NCBI GenBank assembly: GCA_039794245.1
Contig: JBDIVS010000002.1
Location: forward strand, 1-64,000
Source of the DNA: DAITQM01 sp039794245
GTDB lineage: Bacteria > Pseudomonadota > Gammaproteobacteria > Xanthomonadales > Wenzhouxiangellaceae
Length of the DNA: 64,000 nt
Direction: 5' to 3'
How positions within the stretch are numbered: the first letter of the stretch is position 1; each line of letters begins with the position of its first letter. Made by a program: the position numbers and the translations under genes. The notes beneath the pieces were generated by a model. That model searched no databases, was not told where the DNA came from, and saw only the letters and a program-made list of their open reading frames with translations. This document shows positions 24,987 through 34,198 of this stretch, in pieces.

Positions 24987-26105
24987 TCAATCGCCGTCCA
25001 GGACACCGGCCGACTCCAAACTCCCGGTATCGATAGGCCCGCCCTGGGCCAGTTTGATCCCGAGGCGGACTTCGTTCGGCGAATCGGCGTGGCGCAGGGC
25101 GTCCTTGTACGAAATCTGGCCTTCCTGGTACATCCGGATCAGGCTCTGGTCGAAGGTCACCATGCCGTGATGGGTGGAATCCTTCATGATCGGTTTGATT
25201 TCGTGGACCAGGCCGTTGCGGATCTTTTCCGAAATGAGCGGCGTGTTGAGCATGATTTCGAGCGCCACGTGGCGGCGCTTGCCATCGATCGACGGGATCA
25301 GTTGCTGGGCGATCATGCCCCGCAGGTTGAACGACAGGTCGAGCAGCACCTGGTCGCGCTGGTCCTCGGGGAAAAAGTGCAAGATGCGGTCGAGCGCCTG
25401 GTTGGCGTTATTGGCGTGCAGCGTCGTCAGGCACAGGTGGCCGGTCTCGGCAAACGTGATGGCATGCTCCATGGTCTCGCGTGTCCTGACTTCGCCGATC
25501 AGGATCACGTCGGGCGCCTGGCGCAACGCATTGCGCAGCGCCACCTCGTAGGACTCGGTATCGATACCGACCTCGCGCTGGGTGATGATCGAGCGGTTGT
25601 GCTGGTGGACGTATTCGATCGGGTCCTCGATCGTGATGATGTGCCCGGTCATGTGCTCGTTGCGGTAGCCCATCATCGCCGCCAGCGTCGTCGATTTGCC
25701 GGTGCCGGTGGCGCCGACGAGGATGATGATGCCGCGTTTGGCGAGCGACAGATCCTCGATCGCCTGGGGCAGATCGAGTTCCTTGAAGCTCGGGATCCGG
25801 GTCTCGATCCGGCGGCAAACGATGCCCGGCCGGTGCTGCTGCTGGAAAGCGCTGACCCGGAAGCGGGCGGCTTCGTCGAGGGCGATCGCGAACTGGCACT
25901 CGTGCGTACGGCTGAATTCCTCGCGCTGCGCCGGGGTCATGATGCCGGCGATGATCTCGCGCGTATCGTCGGCGGTCAACGGCCGCTCGCCGAGGGTATG
26001 CAGCCGGCCGTGTACCTTGATCTGCGGCGGCAGGCCGACGGTGACAAACAGGTCGGAGCCCTGCTTTTCGTGCAGGATCCGCAGCCAGGCCTGGATATTG
26101 TTCAT
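24987..26105 (-). CDS. pilU: PilU, accessory twitching-motility ATPase
   Basis: PilT-like hexameric ATPase that assists type IV pilus retraction. 372 aa. Walker A GATGTGKST, Asp box HIITIEDPIEYVH, Walker B VILIGEVRTRET, His box HLCLTTLHANN. The extended C-terminus (IRMYQEGQISYKDALRHADSPNE) is typical of PilU as opposed to PilT. Directly downstream of pilT with 39 bp between. Confidence 0.95.
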   Translation of the reverse strand: MNNIQAWLRILHEKQGSDLFVTVGLPPQIKVHGRLHTLGERPLTADDTREIIAGIMTPAQREEFSRTHECQFAIALDEAARFRVSAFQQQHRPGIVCRRIETRIPSFKELDLPQAIEDLSLAKRGIIILVGATGTGKSTTLAAMMGYRNEHMTGHIITIEDPIEYVHQHNRSIITQREVGIDTESYEVALRNALRQAPDVILIGEVRTRETMEHAITFAETGHLCLTTLHANNANQALDRILHFFPEDQRDQVLLDLSFNLRGMIAQQLIPSIDGKRRHVALEIMLNTPLISEKIRNGLVHEIKPIMKDSTHHGMVTFDQSLIRMYQEGQISYKDALRHADSPNEVRLGIKLAQGGPIDTGSLESAGVLDGD

Positions 26106-26144
26106 TTCACTGCCTCCCGGTAGACGCCCATGTTCAGCGCTTCC

Positions 26145-27182
26145 TCAGGCAAACGCCGCGCGGTTGACGGCGCGGCGTGCCGCTTCCTGGCGCAGGATCA
26201 GATTGCGCCGCACCATGTCTTCCAGGCACTGGTCGAGCGTCTGCATGCCGACGTTCTGGCCGGTCTGGATCGCCGAATACATCTGCGCCACCTTGTCCTC
26301 GCGGATCAGGTTGCGGATCGCCGGGCTGGCGATCATGATCTCGTGGGCCGCGATCCGCCCGCCGCCAACCCGCTTGAGCAGCGTTTGGGTGATCACCGCA
26401 CGCAGCGATTCGGAGAGCATCGAGCGGACCATCGCCTTTTCGCCGGCCGGGAAGACGTCGATGATGCGGTCGATGGTTTTCGGCGCCGACGAGGTGTGCA
26501 GCGTGGCGAACACCACATGCCCGGTCTCGGCGGCGGTCAGGGCCAGGCGGATGGTCTCGATATCGCGCATTTCGCCGACCAGGATGACGTCCGGATCCTC
26601 GCGCAGCGCCGAGCGCAGCGCCTGGTTGAAGCCGTGCGTGTCGCGGTGCACCTCGCGCTGGTTGATCAGGCACTTCTTGCTGGTGTGCATGAATTCGATC
26701 GGATCCTCGATCGTCAGGATATGGCCGGAGGTGGTCTTGTTGAGATGGTCCATCATCGCCGCCAGCGTCGTCGATTTGCCCGAGCCGGTCGGGCCGGTGA
26801 CCAGGATCAGGCCGCGCGGTACGTTGATGATGTCCTTGAACACCGCCGGCGCCTGCAAATCGTCGAGCGTCAAAATGGCGTCCGGAATGGTGCGGAAAGC
26901 GCAGGCAACGCCGCGGTCCTGGTGAAAGGCGTTGACACGGAACCGTGCCACGCCGGCCACGGCGTAGGAAAAATCCACTTCCAGGTTGGCCTCAAAATCG
27001 CGCCGTTGGCGGTCGTTCATCGTACTGTAGATCAGTTCGGTGACCTGCTTATTGTCCAGGGCGTCGATATTGATCCGCCGGATGTCGCCATCGACGCGGA
27101 TCATCGGCGGCAGGCCGGCCGAAAGGTGCAGGTCGGAGGCCTTGTTCTTGACCGTGAAAGCGAGAAGTTCGGTAATATCCAT
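26145..27182 (-). CDS. pilT: PilT, type IV pilus retraction ATPase
   Basis: 345 aa from ATG 27182 (MDITELLAFTVKNKASDLHL), the normal length. Walker A GPTGSGKST, Asp box HILTIEDPIEFMH, Walker B VILVGEMRDIET, His box HVVFATLHTSSA, and the AIRNLIRE motif important for retraction in PilT. Divergent from yggS across 77 bp, the order found in many gammaproteobacteria. Confidence 0.97.
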   Translation of the reverse strand: MDITELLAFTVKNKASDLHLSAGLPPMIRVDGDIRRINIDALDNKQVTELIYSTMNDRQRRDFEANLEVDFSYAVAGVARFRVNAFHQDRGVACAFRTIPDAILTLDDLQAPAVFKDIINVPRGLILVTGPTGSGKSTTLAAMMDHLNKTTSGHILTIEDPIEFMHTSKKCLINQREVHRDTHGFNQALRSALREDPDVILVGEMRDIETIRLALTAAETGHVVFATLHTSSAPKTIDRIIDVFPAGEKAMVRSMLSESLRAVITQTLLKRVGGGRIAAHEIMIASPAIRNLIREDKVAQMYSAIQTGQNVGMQTLDQCLEDMVRRNLILRQEAARRAVNRAAFA

Positions 27183-27259
27183 CGGCAATGAGCTCCATTT
27201 CAACCCGGATCGATGCAACGCCCGCCGGCACTGTGCGTCCCTCGGCGGCGATTTTGTGA

Positions 27260-28018
27260 ATGATAACCGCAACTTCAGCCGCCTGGCAGCCGGCCGGCGC
27301 CCTGCACCGGGTGCTGGACCGCATCGCGGCCGCCCGGGCGCGTTACGGCATCGACCACCCGGTGCGCCTGATCGCCGTCAGCAAGGGACACCCGGCGGAG
27401 CGGATCGCCGCCCTCGCCGCCTGCGGCCAGCAGGCCTTCGGCGAGAATTACCTGGCCGAAGCCCGCTCCAAGATGGCCGTGCTCGGCAATCCTGCCGGCC
27501 CCGGCCGGCCACCCGTTGCCGCCCCGGCTCCCCCCATCGTATGCCCACCGCTGGAATGGCATTTCATCGGCGCCGTGCAGCGCAACAAAACCGCTGACAT
27601 CGCTGCCCATTTCGCCTGGGTGCAAAGCGTCGATCGCGACCGGCTCGCCGACCGCCTCGCCGCCCAGCGGCCGGCAGAACTGCCGCCGTTGGCGGTGCTG
27701 ATCCAGGTCAACGTCGATGCCGAGCCCGGCAAGCACGGTATCGCCCCCTCCCTGCTGTTACCATTAGCCGCGCGGCTCGCCGGCCATCGGTCGCTGGTGC
27801 TGCGCGGCGTGATGGGCCTGCCGCCGGCCGGCCAGGACGAAACGGCGAGGCGGCAGAGCTTCGCCCGGCTGCGTGCCTGTTTCGAGCGTCTGCAAAACGA
27901 AGGTTTTCCGGTCGATACCCTGTCGATGGGTATGACAGCGGACTTCGAATGGGCGATCGCCGAGGGCAGCACCATGGTCCGGGTCGGCACTGCGTTGTTC
28001 GGCCGGCGGCCGGCATAA
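27260..28018 (+). CDS. yggS: YggS/PLPBP family pyridoxal-phosphate homeostasis protein
   Basis: Alanine-racemase-like barrel that binds PLP and buffers B6 and amino-acid pools. 252 aa. PLP lysine in LIAVSKGH, FGENYLAEARSKM, EWHFIGAVQRNKT, SMGMTADFEWAI and VRVGTALFG. A proline-rich stretch of about 20 residues between the EA helix and EWHFIG is longer than usual. First gene of yggS-proC-yggT. Confidence 0.95.
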   Translation: MITATSAAWQPAGALHRVLDRIAAARARYGIDHPVRLIAVSKGHPAERIAALAACGQQAFGENYLAEARSKMAVLGNPAGPGRPPVAAPAPPIVCPPLEWHFIGAVQRNKTADIAAHFAWVQSVDRDRLADRLAAQRPAELPPLAVLIQVNVDAEPGKHGIAPSLLLPLAARLAGHRSLVLRGVMGLPPAGQDETARRQSFARLRACFERLQNEGFPVDTLSMGMTADFEWAIAEGSTMVRVGTALFGRRPA

Positions 28019-28051
28019 GAAAGGTCTGATTCGAACCGGTCACATTTTGAC

Positions 28052-28936
28052 ATGAACCCCCCCACCAGAACATCCACCCACCCGGCACCGGTGCTGCCTG
28101 AGCTGGAAACGGCCCGCATCGGGCTGATCGGCGCCGGCAATATGGGCCGGGCACTGCTCCAGGGCCTTTTGCGCTGCGGCGTTCCGCCCGCCCATCTGGC
28201 GGTTGCCGATCCGGAGCCGGCGGCCCGCGAACGCTGCACCGCCGATGGCGTCATGACCGCCGGTGACGGCGCCGCGATCCTCACCGGCCTGGATGTGGTG
28301 ATCTTGTGCTTCAAGCCGCAAGATGCCGCAGATGCCCTGCACCGCCTCGCCCCGGCGCTCGGCCCGGACCTGTTGCTGGTCTCGATTATCGCCGGCCTCT
28401 CGGTCGACCAGATTCGTGCCCAAAGCGGTCACCCGGGCGGCATCGTCCGGACCATGCCGAACCTGCCGGCGCTGATCGGGCAGGGCGCCACCGCACTGTA
28501 CGCCGGCCCCGAAACGACCCATGCCCAGTGCCTGAGAGCCGCGGCGATCATGAACGTGCTCGGCCCGGTCGTCTGGCTCGACGACGAGAGCCTGATGGAC
28601 CTGGTCACGGCGGTCAGCGGCACCGGACCGGCCTATTTCTACCTGCTGGCCGAAGCGCTGACCGCCGCCGCGACCGCCGGCGGCCTGGATCCGGCCGCGG
28701 CCCACCGGCTGGTGCTGCAAACCGGTCTCGGCGCCATGCAATTGGCGCTCGCCCGTGACGAACCGCCGGCGGCCTTGCGCCGCCGGGTGACCTCGCCGGG
28801 CGGCACGACGGCGGCGGCGATGACCGTGCTCGACGGACCGTTTCAGGATCTGCTCGCCCGCGCCGTCGAGGCCGCCACCTTGCGCAGCCGGCAACTCGGC
28901 GCCGCGCCGGCGGCAACCGGGAGTCCGGCGGCATGA
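28052..28936 (+). CDS. proC: Pyrroline-5-carboxylate reductase
   Basis: Last step of proline synthesis, NADPH-dependent. 294 aa. Rossmann IGLIGAGNMGRALLQGLL, then GIVRTMPNLPALIGQGATAL, and the P5C-site ALVTAVSGTGPAYFYLLAEAL-type segment followed by RVTSPGGTTAAAM. The first 20 residues are an unconserved proline-rich lead. The stop overlaps the yggT start (ATGA). Confidence 0.96.
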   Translation: MNPPTRTSTHPAPVLPELETARIGLIGAGNMGRALLQGLLRCGVPPAHLAVADPEPAARERCTADGVMTAGDGAAILTGLDVVILCFKPQDAADALHRLAPALGPDLLLVSIIAGLSVDQIRAQSGHPGGIVRTMPNLPALIGQGATALYAGPETTHAQCLRAAAIMNVLGPVVWLDDESLMDLVTAVSGTGPAYFYLLAEALTAAATAGGLDPAAAHRLVLQTGLGAMQLALARDEPPAALRRRVTSPGGTTAAAMTVLDGPFQDLLARAVEAATLRSRQLGAAPAATGSPAA

Positions 28937-29493
28937 ACGGTGTGCATATCGCAGCCCTGGCCGACGCCACCTGGCAACTGCTTGAGAACGTCCTCAAGCT
29001 GTTCGCCGGAATCGTGCTGATCCGGATTCTGATCCCGTTGTTGCGTGTCGATCGCTTCAACCCGGTCAGCCAGGTCGTCCATCGTCTGACCGAACCTCTG
29101 GTCCGTCCGTTGCGCGTAATCCTGCACCCGATCGGCCGCTTCGACCTGGCGGCCTTTGTGCTGATCTTGCTGTTGCACCTCGCTGCCCGCGCCCTGCTGT
29201 TTGCACTCTACGACCGCCCGCTCGCCCCCCTCGCCCTGCTCGCCGGCAGCCTGAACGACCTGTTGCGCATGCTGCTTGGCCTTTATCTGGTCCTGATCGT
29301 GATCGCGGTGCTGTTGAGCTGGTTCGGGCGCGGGGTGCGCCACCCCATCGTGCCGCTGATCTGGCAGTTGACCGACCCGGTGCTGGCCCCGCTCAGGCGC
29401 CTGATTCCACCGCTCGCCGGCGTCGATTTCAGCCCGCTGATCGCCATTTTGGTCTTACAGTTTCTTCTGCGGCTCATCACCCCGGGCCTTTGA
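28933..29493 (+). CDS. yggT: YggT-family inner-membrane protein
   Basis: 186 aa with four hydrophobic segments in two halves, each carrying the family signature: LLRVDRFNPVSQVVHRLTEP with LRPLRVILHP, and RHPIVPLIWQLTDPVLAPLR with RLIPP. YggT proteins are linked to osmotic tolerance and membrane biogenesis; the mechanism is not settled. Coupled to proC. Confidence 0.93.
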   Translation: MNGVHIAALADATWQLLENVLKLFAGIVLIRILIPLLRVDRFNPVSQVVHRLTEPLVRPLRVILHPIGRFDLAAFVLILLLHLAARALLFALYDRPLAPLALLAGSLNDLLRMLLGLYLVLIVIAVLLSWFGRGVRHPIVPLIWQLTDPVLAPLRRLIPPLAGVDFSPLIAILVLQFLLRLITPGL

Positions 29494-29559
29494 CAGTCAG
29501 CGATCGGCTTCGGTGATAGGATAGACTCCATTTTCCGGTTCCCGCCTTGGGAGTGTGGT

Positions 29560-29994
29560 ATGGACAAAATGATCGGACTTGTCGTTCTCGCTTTAGCCGC
29601 CGGCGCCGTGCAGGCGCAGCAGGCGCAGGATTTCGGCGATTACGTCGTGCATTACAACGCCATCAACGCCAGCCTGATCCCGCCCGACGTGGCCCGCAGT
29701 TACGGCATCCAGCGCTCCACCAGCCGGGCGCTGCTGAACATCACCGTGCTGCGCAAAGTCCTCGACAACCCGGGCACCCCGGTCAAGGGGCAGGTCACCG
29801 CCAGCGCCCAGAACCTGACCGGCCAGCGGCGCGAGATCGCGCTGCGCGAGGTGGACGACAACGGGGCGATTTATTACCTCGGCGATTTCCGGGTGCATAA
29901 CGAGGAATCGTTCGATTTCACCGTCCACGTCACGCCCGATGGCGAGAGTGAACCGCTCGTCGTCCGTTTCCGCCAGACGTTCTACACCGAATAA
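29560..29994 (+). CDS. DUF4426-type periplasmic protein
   Basis: 144 aa. Signal peptide MDKMIGLVVLALAAGAVQAQ, then FGDYVVHYNAINASLIPPDVA, NITVLRK, VKGQVTASAQNLTGQ and ending VVRFRQTFYTE. This resembles the DUF4426 family found beside yggT/proC/metXW in pseudomonads. Probably a small immunoglobulin-like beta domain in the periplasm; function unknown. Confidence 0.85.
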   Translation: MDKMIGLVVLALAAGAVQAQQAQDFGDYVVHYNAINASLIPPDVARSYGIQRSTSRALLNITVLRKVLDNPGTPVKGQVTASAQNLTGQRREIALREVDDNGAIYYLGDFRVHNEESFDFTVHVTPDGESEPLVVRFRQTFYTE

Positions 29995-30021
29995 TCCAGG
30001 GAACCGGGGCCGGGCCCGGCC

Positions 30022-30606
30022 ATGATCACCGAACGGCGGCGGCAACGCATCGCCGAGATGCTGGCCCGCCGCCAGCCCGACCTGACCGTGCTGATGGAGC
30101 GCGTGCGCAAACCGCACAATTTCGCCGCCATCTTGCGTACCTGCGACGCGGTCGGCATCCACGAGGCCCACGCCGTTACCGGCGGCGAAGCGCTGCCCGA
30201 CCTCGGCGGTACAACCCGCGGCGCGCACAAGTGGGTCAGCGTGGTCCGCCATGCCGACACCCCGGCGGCGATCGCCCATCTCAAGGCGCAGGGCTTCCTC
30301 TGCTACGCCGCCCACCTGTCGGCGACCGCCGTCGATTTCCGCAGCATCGACTACACCCAACCGGCCGCCCTGATCGCCGGCACCGAATGCCACGGCGTCA
30401 GCCCCGAGGCACTGGCCCTGGCCGATCGGCAAATCACCATTCCGATGCTCGGCATGACCGCCTCGCTCAACGTCTCGGTCGCCTGCGCCGTCGTCCTCTA
30501 CGAAGCCCAGCGCCAGCGCCAGGCCGCCGGATTTTACGACCGCCCCCGCCTCGACCCGGACTCAATCGCCCGGCTGCTCGAAGCACTCTGCACCACTCGT
30601 GCCTGA
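30022..30606 (+). CDS. trmH: TrmH, tRNA (guanosine-18-2'-O)-methyltransferase
   Basis: SPOUT methyltransferase modifying G18 of tRNAs. 194 aa. The N-terminal block RIAEMLARRQPDLTVLMERV and KPHNFAAILRTCDAVGIHE match E. coli TrmH, and the knot contains ALIAGTECHGVS and IPMLGMTASLNVSVA. Start codon ATG 30022. Confidence 0.95.
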   Translation: MITERRRQRIAEMLARRQPDLTVLMERVRKPHNFAAILRTCDAVGIHEAHAVTGGEALPDLGGTTRGAHKWVSVVRHADTPAAIAHLKAQGFLCYAAHLSATAVDFRSIDYTQPAALIAGTECHGVSPEALALADRQITIPMLGMTASLNVSVACAVVLYEAQRQRQAAGFYDRPRLDPDSIARLLEALCTTRA

Positions 30607-30710
30607 TTCGCACCACCCCGCTGTGATGGCGGAACCGGCAACCCCAAACACAGCCTCACTCCGGAAACGGCACAACCGTTATCCGCAGTATTTTGTATGA
30701 ACCAGCTGAA

Positions 30711-30779
30711 GAAACCACCGAAACCACTGAAAACACCGAATACTGGCATGCCTCTCGCCAAGACACCAAGTGCGCCAGG
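30711..30779. repeat. Degenerate word repeats (ACCACTGAAAACACCGAA; CGCCAAGACACCAAGTGCGCC)
   Basis: Two short runs of near-repeating words lie between trmH and MITE copy B. They have the same style as the runs at 12514, 31053 and 55128. No gene is visible in 30607-30791. Confidence 0.5.
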
Positions 30780-30791
30780 ATTGGATAGTTC

Positions 30792-31026
30792 ACCCAACAG
30801 TTGCATAAATTTTGCTCAAATTTATATATTTCTTCATTAAATCAATAAGTTATGAGAATTTTAGTTAAAGCATCGAATTCACCTGGGGTGACGCGCCCGG
30901 TTTCTCGCCCAAGCGGGCGGCAGCTTTGCCTTGAACCGTAGGAACAACTACGCTGCCGCGGCAAATCGGACAAGCTGCACTCACCCGCTTGACCGAGAAT
31001 TCCGGGAATTTATGCAACAGTTGGGT
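30792..31026 (-). mobile_element. MITE copy B (235 bp)
   Basis: Same terminal repeats as copy A, in the opposite orientation (AT-rich end first), flanked by a 2-bp TC duplication. It lies in the convergent gap between trmH and pdxH, where it disturbs no gene. Confidence 0.92.
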
Positions 31027-31052
31027 TCACAACGGCAATCAACAGGGTGGAT

Positions 31053-31179
31053 TTCACCACGAAGGACATGAAGAGCACGAAGGGGTTAAAGACGGGCATT
31101 ACGGTAGCCACAATCCAGGCGCATGCCTTTGTATTCGATCGTTCGCCATATTTCATCCTTCGTGTCCCTTCGTGGTGAA
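31053..31179. repeat. 127-bp segment bounded by inverted TTCACCACGAAGG / CCTTCGTGGTGAA words
   Basis: The left arm TTCACCACGAAGGACATGAA and the right arm TTCATCCTTCGTG...TTCGTGGTGAA are inverted and imperfect. The middle has no coding sense. It resembles small inverted-repeat elements built of CACGAAGGA words. The rest of the gap to 31367 shows nothing that I can support. Confidence 0.6.
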
Positions 31180-31367
31180 CTGAATACCGAATGCCGACTG
31201 TGGCCTGCCTGTGGACGCTCGTACCTCGCGCCGCTGAAGCCGGGCGATATCCGGGCGACCCGAACAGCAATCATTTGGTAACCTGGGTGTCTAGGCGAGA
31301 GAATCCCGAAATAAGAGCCTGTCTATCCTGTCCATCCATGTTCTTGCCGGAAAATATCCGCCGGCCA

Positions 31368-31955
31368 TCAGGGATACAGGCAGCGCATTACCCACTGGCC
31401 ATCCTCGACCGTCCACAGCCGGCGGTCGTGCAGCCGGTCTTCGCGGCCGTACCAGAACTCGACCCGTTCGGGATCGATGCGATAGCCCGACCAATGCGGC
31501 GGGCGCGGTACCGGGCCTGTGGCGTAGCGGGCGTCGAATTCGGCAACCCGCCGGTCGAGCGTGGCGCGGCTGTCGAGCACTTCGGACTGTTGTGAAGCCC
31601 AGGCGCCGAGCTGGCTGCCGCGCGGCCGGGTGGCGAAATACGCCTCGGCTTCCGTCGCGCTGACCGGCCGCGCGCCGCCTTCGATCAGTACCTGGCGGGC
31701 GATGGCCGGCCAGAAAAACACCAGCGCAACCTTATCGCAGGCGGCGATCTGCCGCCCCTTGCGGCTTTGCGTATTGGTGTAGAAGACAAAACCGTCCTCG
31801 TCAACCGCTTTCAGCAGCACGGTGCGGGCCGATACCCCCCCGCCGTCGCGGTGCAGCGTGGCCAGCGTCATCGCCTCGGGTTCGGCGATACCGGCCGCCG
31901 CTGCCGCCGCAAAGCCTTCGTTGAACGCCTGCAAGATTTCCCGGCTCAGCTTCAT
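31368..31955 (-). CDS. pdxH: Pyridoxamine/pyridoxine 5'-phosphate oxidase
   Basis: FMN enzyme making pyridoxal 5'-phosphate. 195 aa from ATG 31955 (MKLSREIL). Family blocks are EAMTLATLHRDGGVSARTVL-type FMN loop with LLKAVDEDGFVFYTN, SRKGRQI, VALVFFWPAIARQVLIEG, GSQLGAWASQQSEVL and the C-terminal PHWSGYRIDPERVEFW with RLHDR. A GTG at 31970 overlapping the xrtH stop is an alternative start. Likely cotranscribed with xrtH. Confidence 0.96.
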   Translation of the reverse strand: MKLSREILQAFNEGFAAAAAAGIAEPEAMTLATLHRDGGGVSARTVLLKAVDEDGFVFYTNTQSRKGRQIAACDKVALVFFWPAIARQVLIEGGARPVSATEAEAYFATRPRGSQLGAWASQQSEVLDSRATLDRRVAEFDARYATGPVPRPPHWSGYRIDPERVEFWYGREDRLHDRRLWTVEDGQWVMRCLYP

Positions 31956-31966
31956 TATTCCATCCC

Positions 31967-32503
31967 TCACGCGGCGGCCGGCTCAGGCATGCCACCGCCC
32001 ATGCCACCGCCGGTCCCCGGCCCGTTGCGCGGCGGCAGGGTTCTGAGCCAGATCAGCCAGACGACCAGCGCATCGAGAATGATCAGCGCCTGCCACAGGT
32101 ACAGGTGAAAGAAGCCGAACCACGCCATGCTCCATTGGCCGAGGTAGAACAGGCTGATGATGCGGACCAGATTCAGCGCCTGGATCGCGAAAGAGCCGAT
32201 CACGAAGCCCAGCAATTTATGCTTGAGCGGCGCCGGAAAGGCGAAGATCGCCGAAAACAGGATGATCACCGCCTCGACGCCGTTGCACCCCGGCTGGATT
32301 TCGACCGCAAAGCCGTTGCTCATGCTGCGCAGTATCTTCCCGGTGGCGATCACGTCGGCGTCGAACAGCTTCACCAGCCACGAACTAATGTGGGCCAGAG
32401 CGGCAGTGAACGGAATGATCACGTAGTCCTGCACCGGCTGCAAAACCTCGACCGTGAACAGCCCGAGCAGCAGCACCATAAAAATCACGAAAAATCGGAA
32501 CAT
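31967..32503 (-). CDS. xrtH: Exosortase H (XrtH-type membrane cysteine transpeptidase)
   Basis: Polytopic inner-membrane protein, 178 aa, with the exosortase triad clearly visible: Cys73 in IQPGCNGVEA, Arg114 in LNLVRIISLFYLG and His133 in FFHLYLWQ. The short length and the IQPGCNGVEAVI context fit the XrtH subgroup, which processes proteins bearing IPTLxxWG-CTERM tails. No protein in this window ends with such a signal. The C-terminus is a glycine/proline-rich tail. It sits upstream of pdxH on the same strand and is divergent from aroK. Confidence 0.85.
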   Translation of the reverse strand: MFRFFVIFMVLLLGLFTVEVLQPVQDYVIIPFTAALAHISSWLVKLFDADVIATGKILRSMSNGFAVEIQPGCNGVEAVIILFSAIFAFPAPLKHKLLGFVIGSFAIQALNLVRIISLFYLGQWSMAWFGFFHLYLWQALIILDALVVWLIWLRTLPPRNGPGTGGGMGGGMPEPAAA

Positions 32504-32554
32504 GATCTCCCCGCCGGCCGGCGAAAAACCCGTCGCATGCTAGCATATCAGGCC

Positions 32555-33115
32555 ATGGAAAATTCCGGGTACAAATGCGCCGCACCGATCGTCCTGATCG
32601 GCCCGATGGGCGCCGGCAAGACCGCGGTCGGCCGGCGCCTGGCGGTGAAGCTCGGGCGGCGCTTCATCGATATGGACCACGAGCTGGAACGGCGGACCGG
32701 CGCCAGCATCAACCTGATCTTCGACGTCGAAGGCGAGGCGGGGTTCCGGCACCGCGAAAGCGCCCTGCTGGCCGAGCTTTGCGCCCTGCCAGACATCGTG
32801 CTGGCCACCGGCGGCGGCATCGTGATCCAGCCCGCCAACCGCGCCCACCTAACCCGCGGCCTGGTGGTCTATCTCAAAACCTCGGTTGAGTTGCAATTGC
32901 AGCGCCTCGCCCGCGACCGGCAACGGCCGCTGCTTTGCCACCCCGACCGCCGCGGCCGCCTGGAAGCACTGGCCCGCGAGCGCAATCCCCTGTACGAGGC
33001 ATGCGCCGATCTGATTTTCTGCACCGGCAACGGCCCGGTGGCCAAAATGGCGACGCAGATCGAGCGCAGCCTGCGCGAGTATCGGCAGCAGGGCAGTGTG
33101 AGCCTGGCCTTATGA
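32555..33115 (+). CDS. aroK: Shikimate kinase
   Basis: Phosphorylates shikimate in aromatic amino-acid synthesis. 186 aa. Walker A GPMGAGKTAVGRRLA, shikimate-binding FIDMDHELE, RHRESALL, ATGGGIV, and the lid DRQRPLL. ATG 32555 gives the usual N-terminus; ATG 32537 is possible. The stop overlaps aroB (ATGA). Confidence 0.96.
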   Translation: MENSGYKCAAPIVLIGPMGAGKTAVGRRLAVKLGRRFIDMDHELERRTGASINLIFDVEGEAGFRHRESALLAELCALPDIVLATGGGIVIQPANRAHLTRGLVVYLKTSVELQLQRLARDRQRPLLCHPDRRGRLEALARERNPLYEACADLIFCTGNGPVAKMATQIERSLREYRQQGSVSLAL

Positions 33116-34194
33116 AACAAGTCGAGGTGGCCGTCACGCCGCCCTATCCGGTCTATATCGGCCGCGGCGTACTCGAACAGCGCAGCTTGTGGCAGCGCCA
33201 TCTGGCCGGCGGCCCGGTGCTGGTCGTCAGCAACGAGACCATCGCTCCGCTTTACCTCGCCCCGCTACTCAGCGCCCTGCCCGAGCATCCGGCGCCGATC
33301 GACTACCTGGCCTTGCCCGACGGCGAGGAACACAAGAACGTCCTCGGCTGGCAGCGCGTCATCCAGGCCCTCGTCGATCTTCGCGCCACCCGCGATGCCA
33401 CGATCGTCGCCCTCGGCGGCGGTGTCATCGGCGATTTGGCCGGCTTCGCCGCGGCGACCTATATGCGCGGCATCCGGTTGATTCAGGTGCCGACGACGCT
33501 GCTCGCCCAGGTTGATGCGGCGCTCGGCGGCAAGACCGCAATCAACCTGCGGGCCGGTAAAAACCTGATTGGCGCCTTCCACCAGCCGGCCGCGGTGCTC
33601 GCCGACCTGCACGTCCTGGCCACCCTGCCCGAGCGCGAATACCGCGCCGGCCTCGCCGAGGCCGTCAAATACGGGCTCATCGCCGACGCCGAGTTCGCCC
33701 ACTGGTGCCTGGCGCACGCCCCGGGGCTCAACGCCCGGCTCGACGGCGAGATCGAATACCTGGTCCACAAGGCGGTGGCGCACAAGGCGGCGATTGTCAC
33801 TGCCGACGAGAAGGAAATCGGCGAGAGGGCGTTACTGAACCTCGGCCACACCTTCGCCCATGCCTTGGAGACGGCGACCGGGTATCGCCACTTTCTGCAC
33901 GGCGAAGCGGTGGCCATCGGCCTTTATCTCGCCGCCCGGCTCAGCGAACGGCTCGGCCTGGTCGAAGCCGGAGCTGCACAATCCGTCGCCGAATTGCTGT
34001 CGGCCCTTGCCCTGCCGGTGCATATTCCGGCCGGCATTTCCCCTGCCGCGCTGCTCGAGCGGATGCGCCTCGATAAAAAAGCGACCGTAGAAGGACTGCG
34101 CCTCGTCCTGCTCAAGGCACTCGGCGAGGCGATCATCCATAATGCCGTCCCGGAAGCCGACCTGCTTTCGGTCATGGAAGAGGCGTGTCTCTGA
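33112..34194 (+). CDS. aroB: 3-dehydroquinate synthase
   Basis: NAD- and metal-dependent cyclisation of DAHP, second step of the shikimate pathway. 360 aa. DGEEHKN, GGGVIGDLAGFAAATYMRG, PTTLLAQVDAALGGKTAIN, the metal-site GLAEAVKYGLI, and NLGHTFAHALE with FLHGEAVAIG. Coupled to aroK. MITE copy C begins 5 bp after the stop. Confidence 0.97.
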   Translation: MKQVEVAVTPPYPVYIGRGVLEQRSLWQRHLAGGPVLVVSNETIAPLYLAPLLSALPEHPAPIDYLALPDGEEHKNVLGWQRVIQALVDLRATRDATIVALGGGVIGDLAGFAAATYMRGIRLIQVPTTLLAQVDAALGGKTAINLRAGKNLIGAFHQPAAVLADLHVLATLPEREYRAGLAEAVKYGLIADAEFAHWCLAHAPGLNARLDGEIEYLVHKAVAHKAAIVTADEKEIGERALLNLGHTFAHALETATGYRHFLHGEAVAIGLYLAARLSERLGLVEAGAAQSVAELLSALALPVHIPAGISPAALLERMRLDKKATVEGLRLVLLKALGEAIIHNAVPEADLLSVMEEACL

Positions 34195-34198
34195 ATCT

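Noticed and set aside
23631..26123. Plus-strand open frame of 830 codons
   Set aside because: Antisense to the response regulator, kinase and pilU, with no recognisable family or start context.
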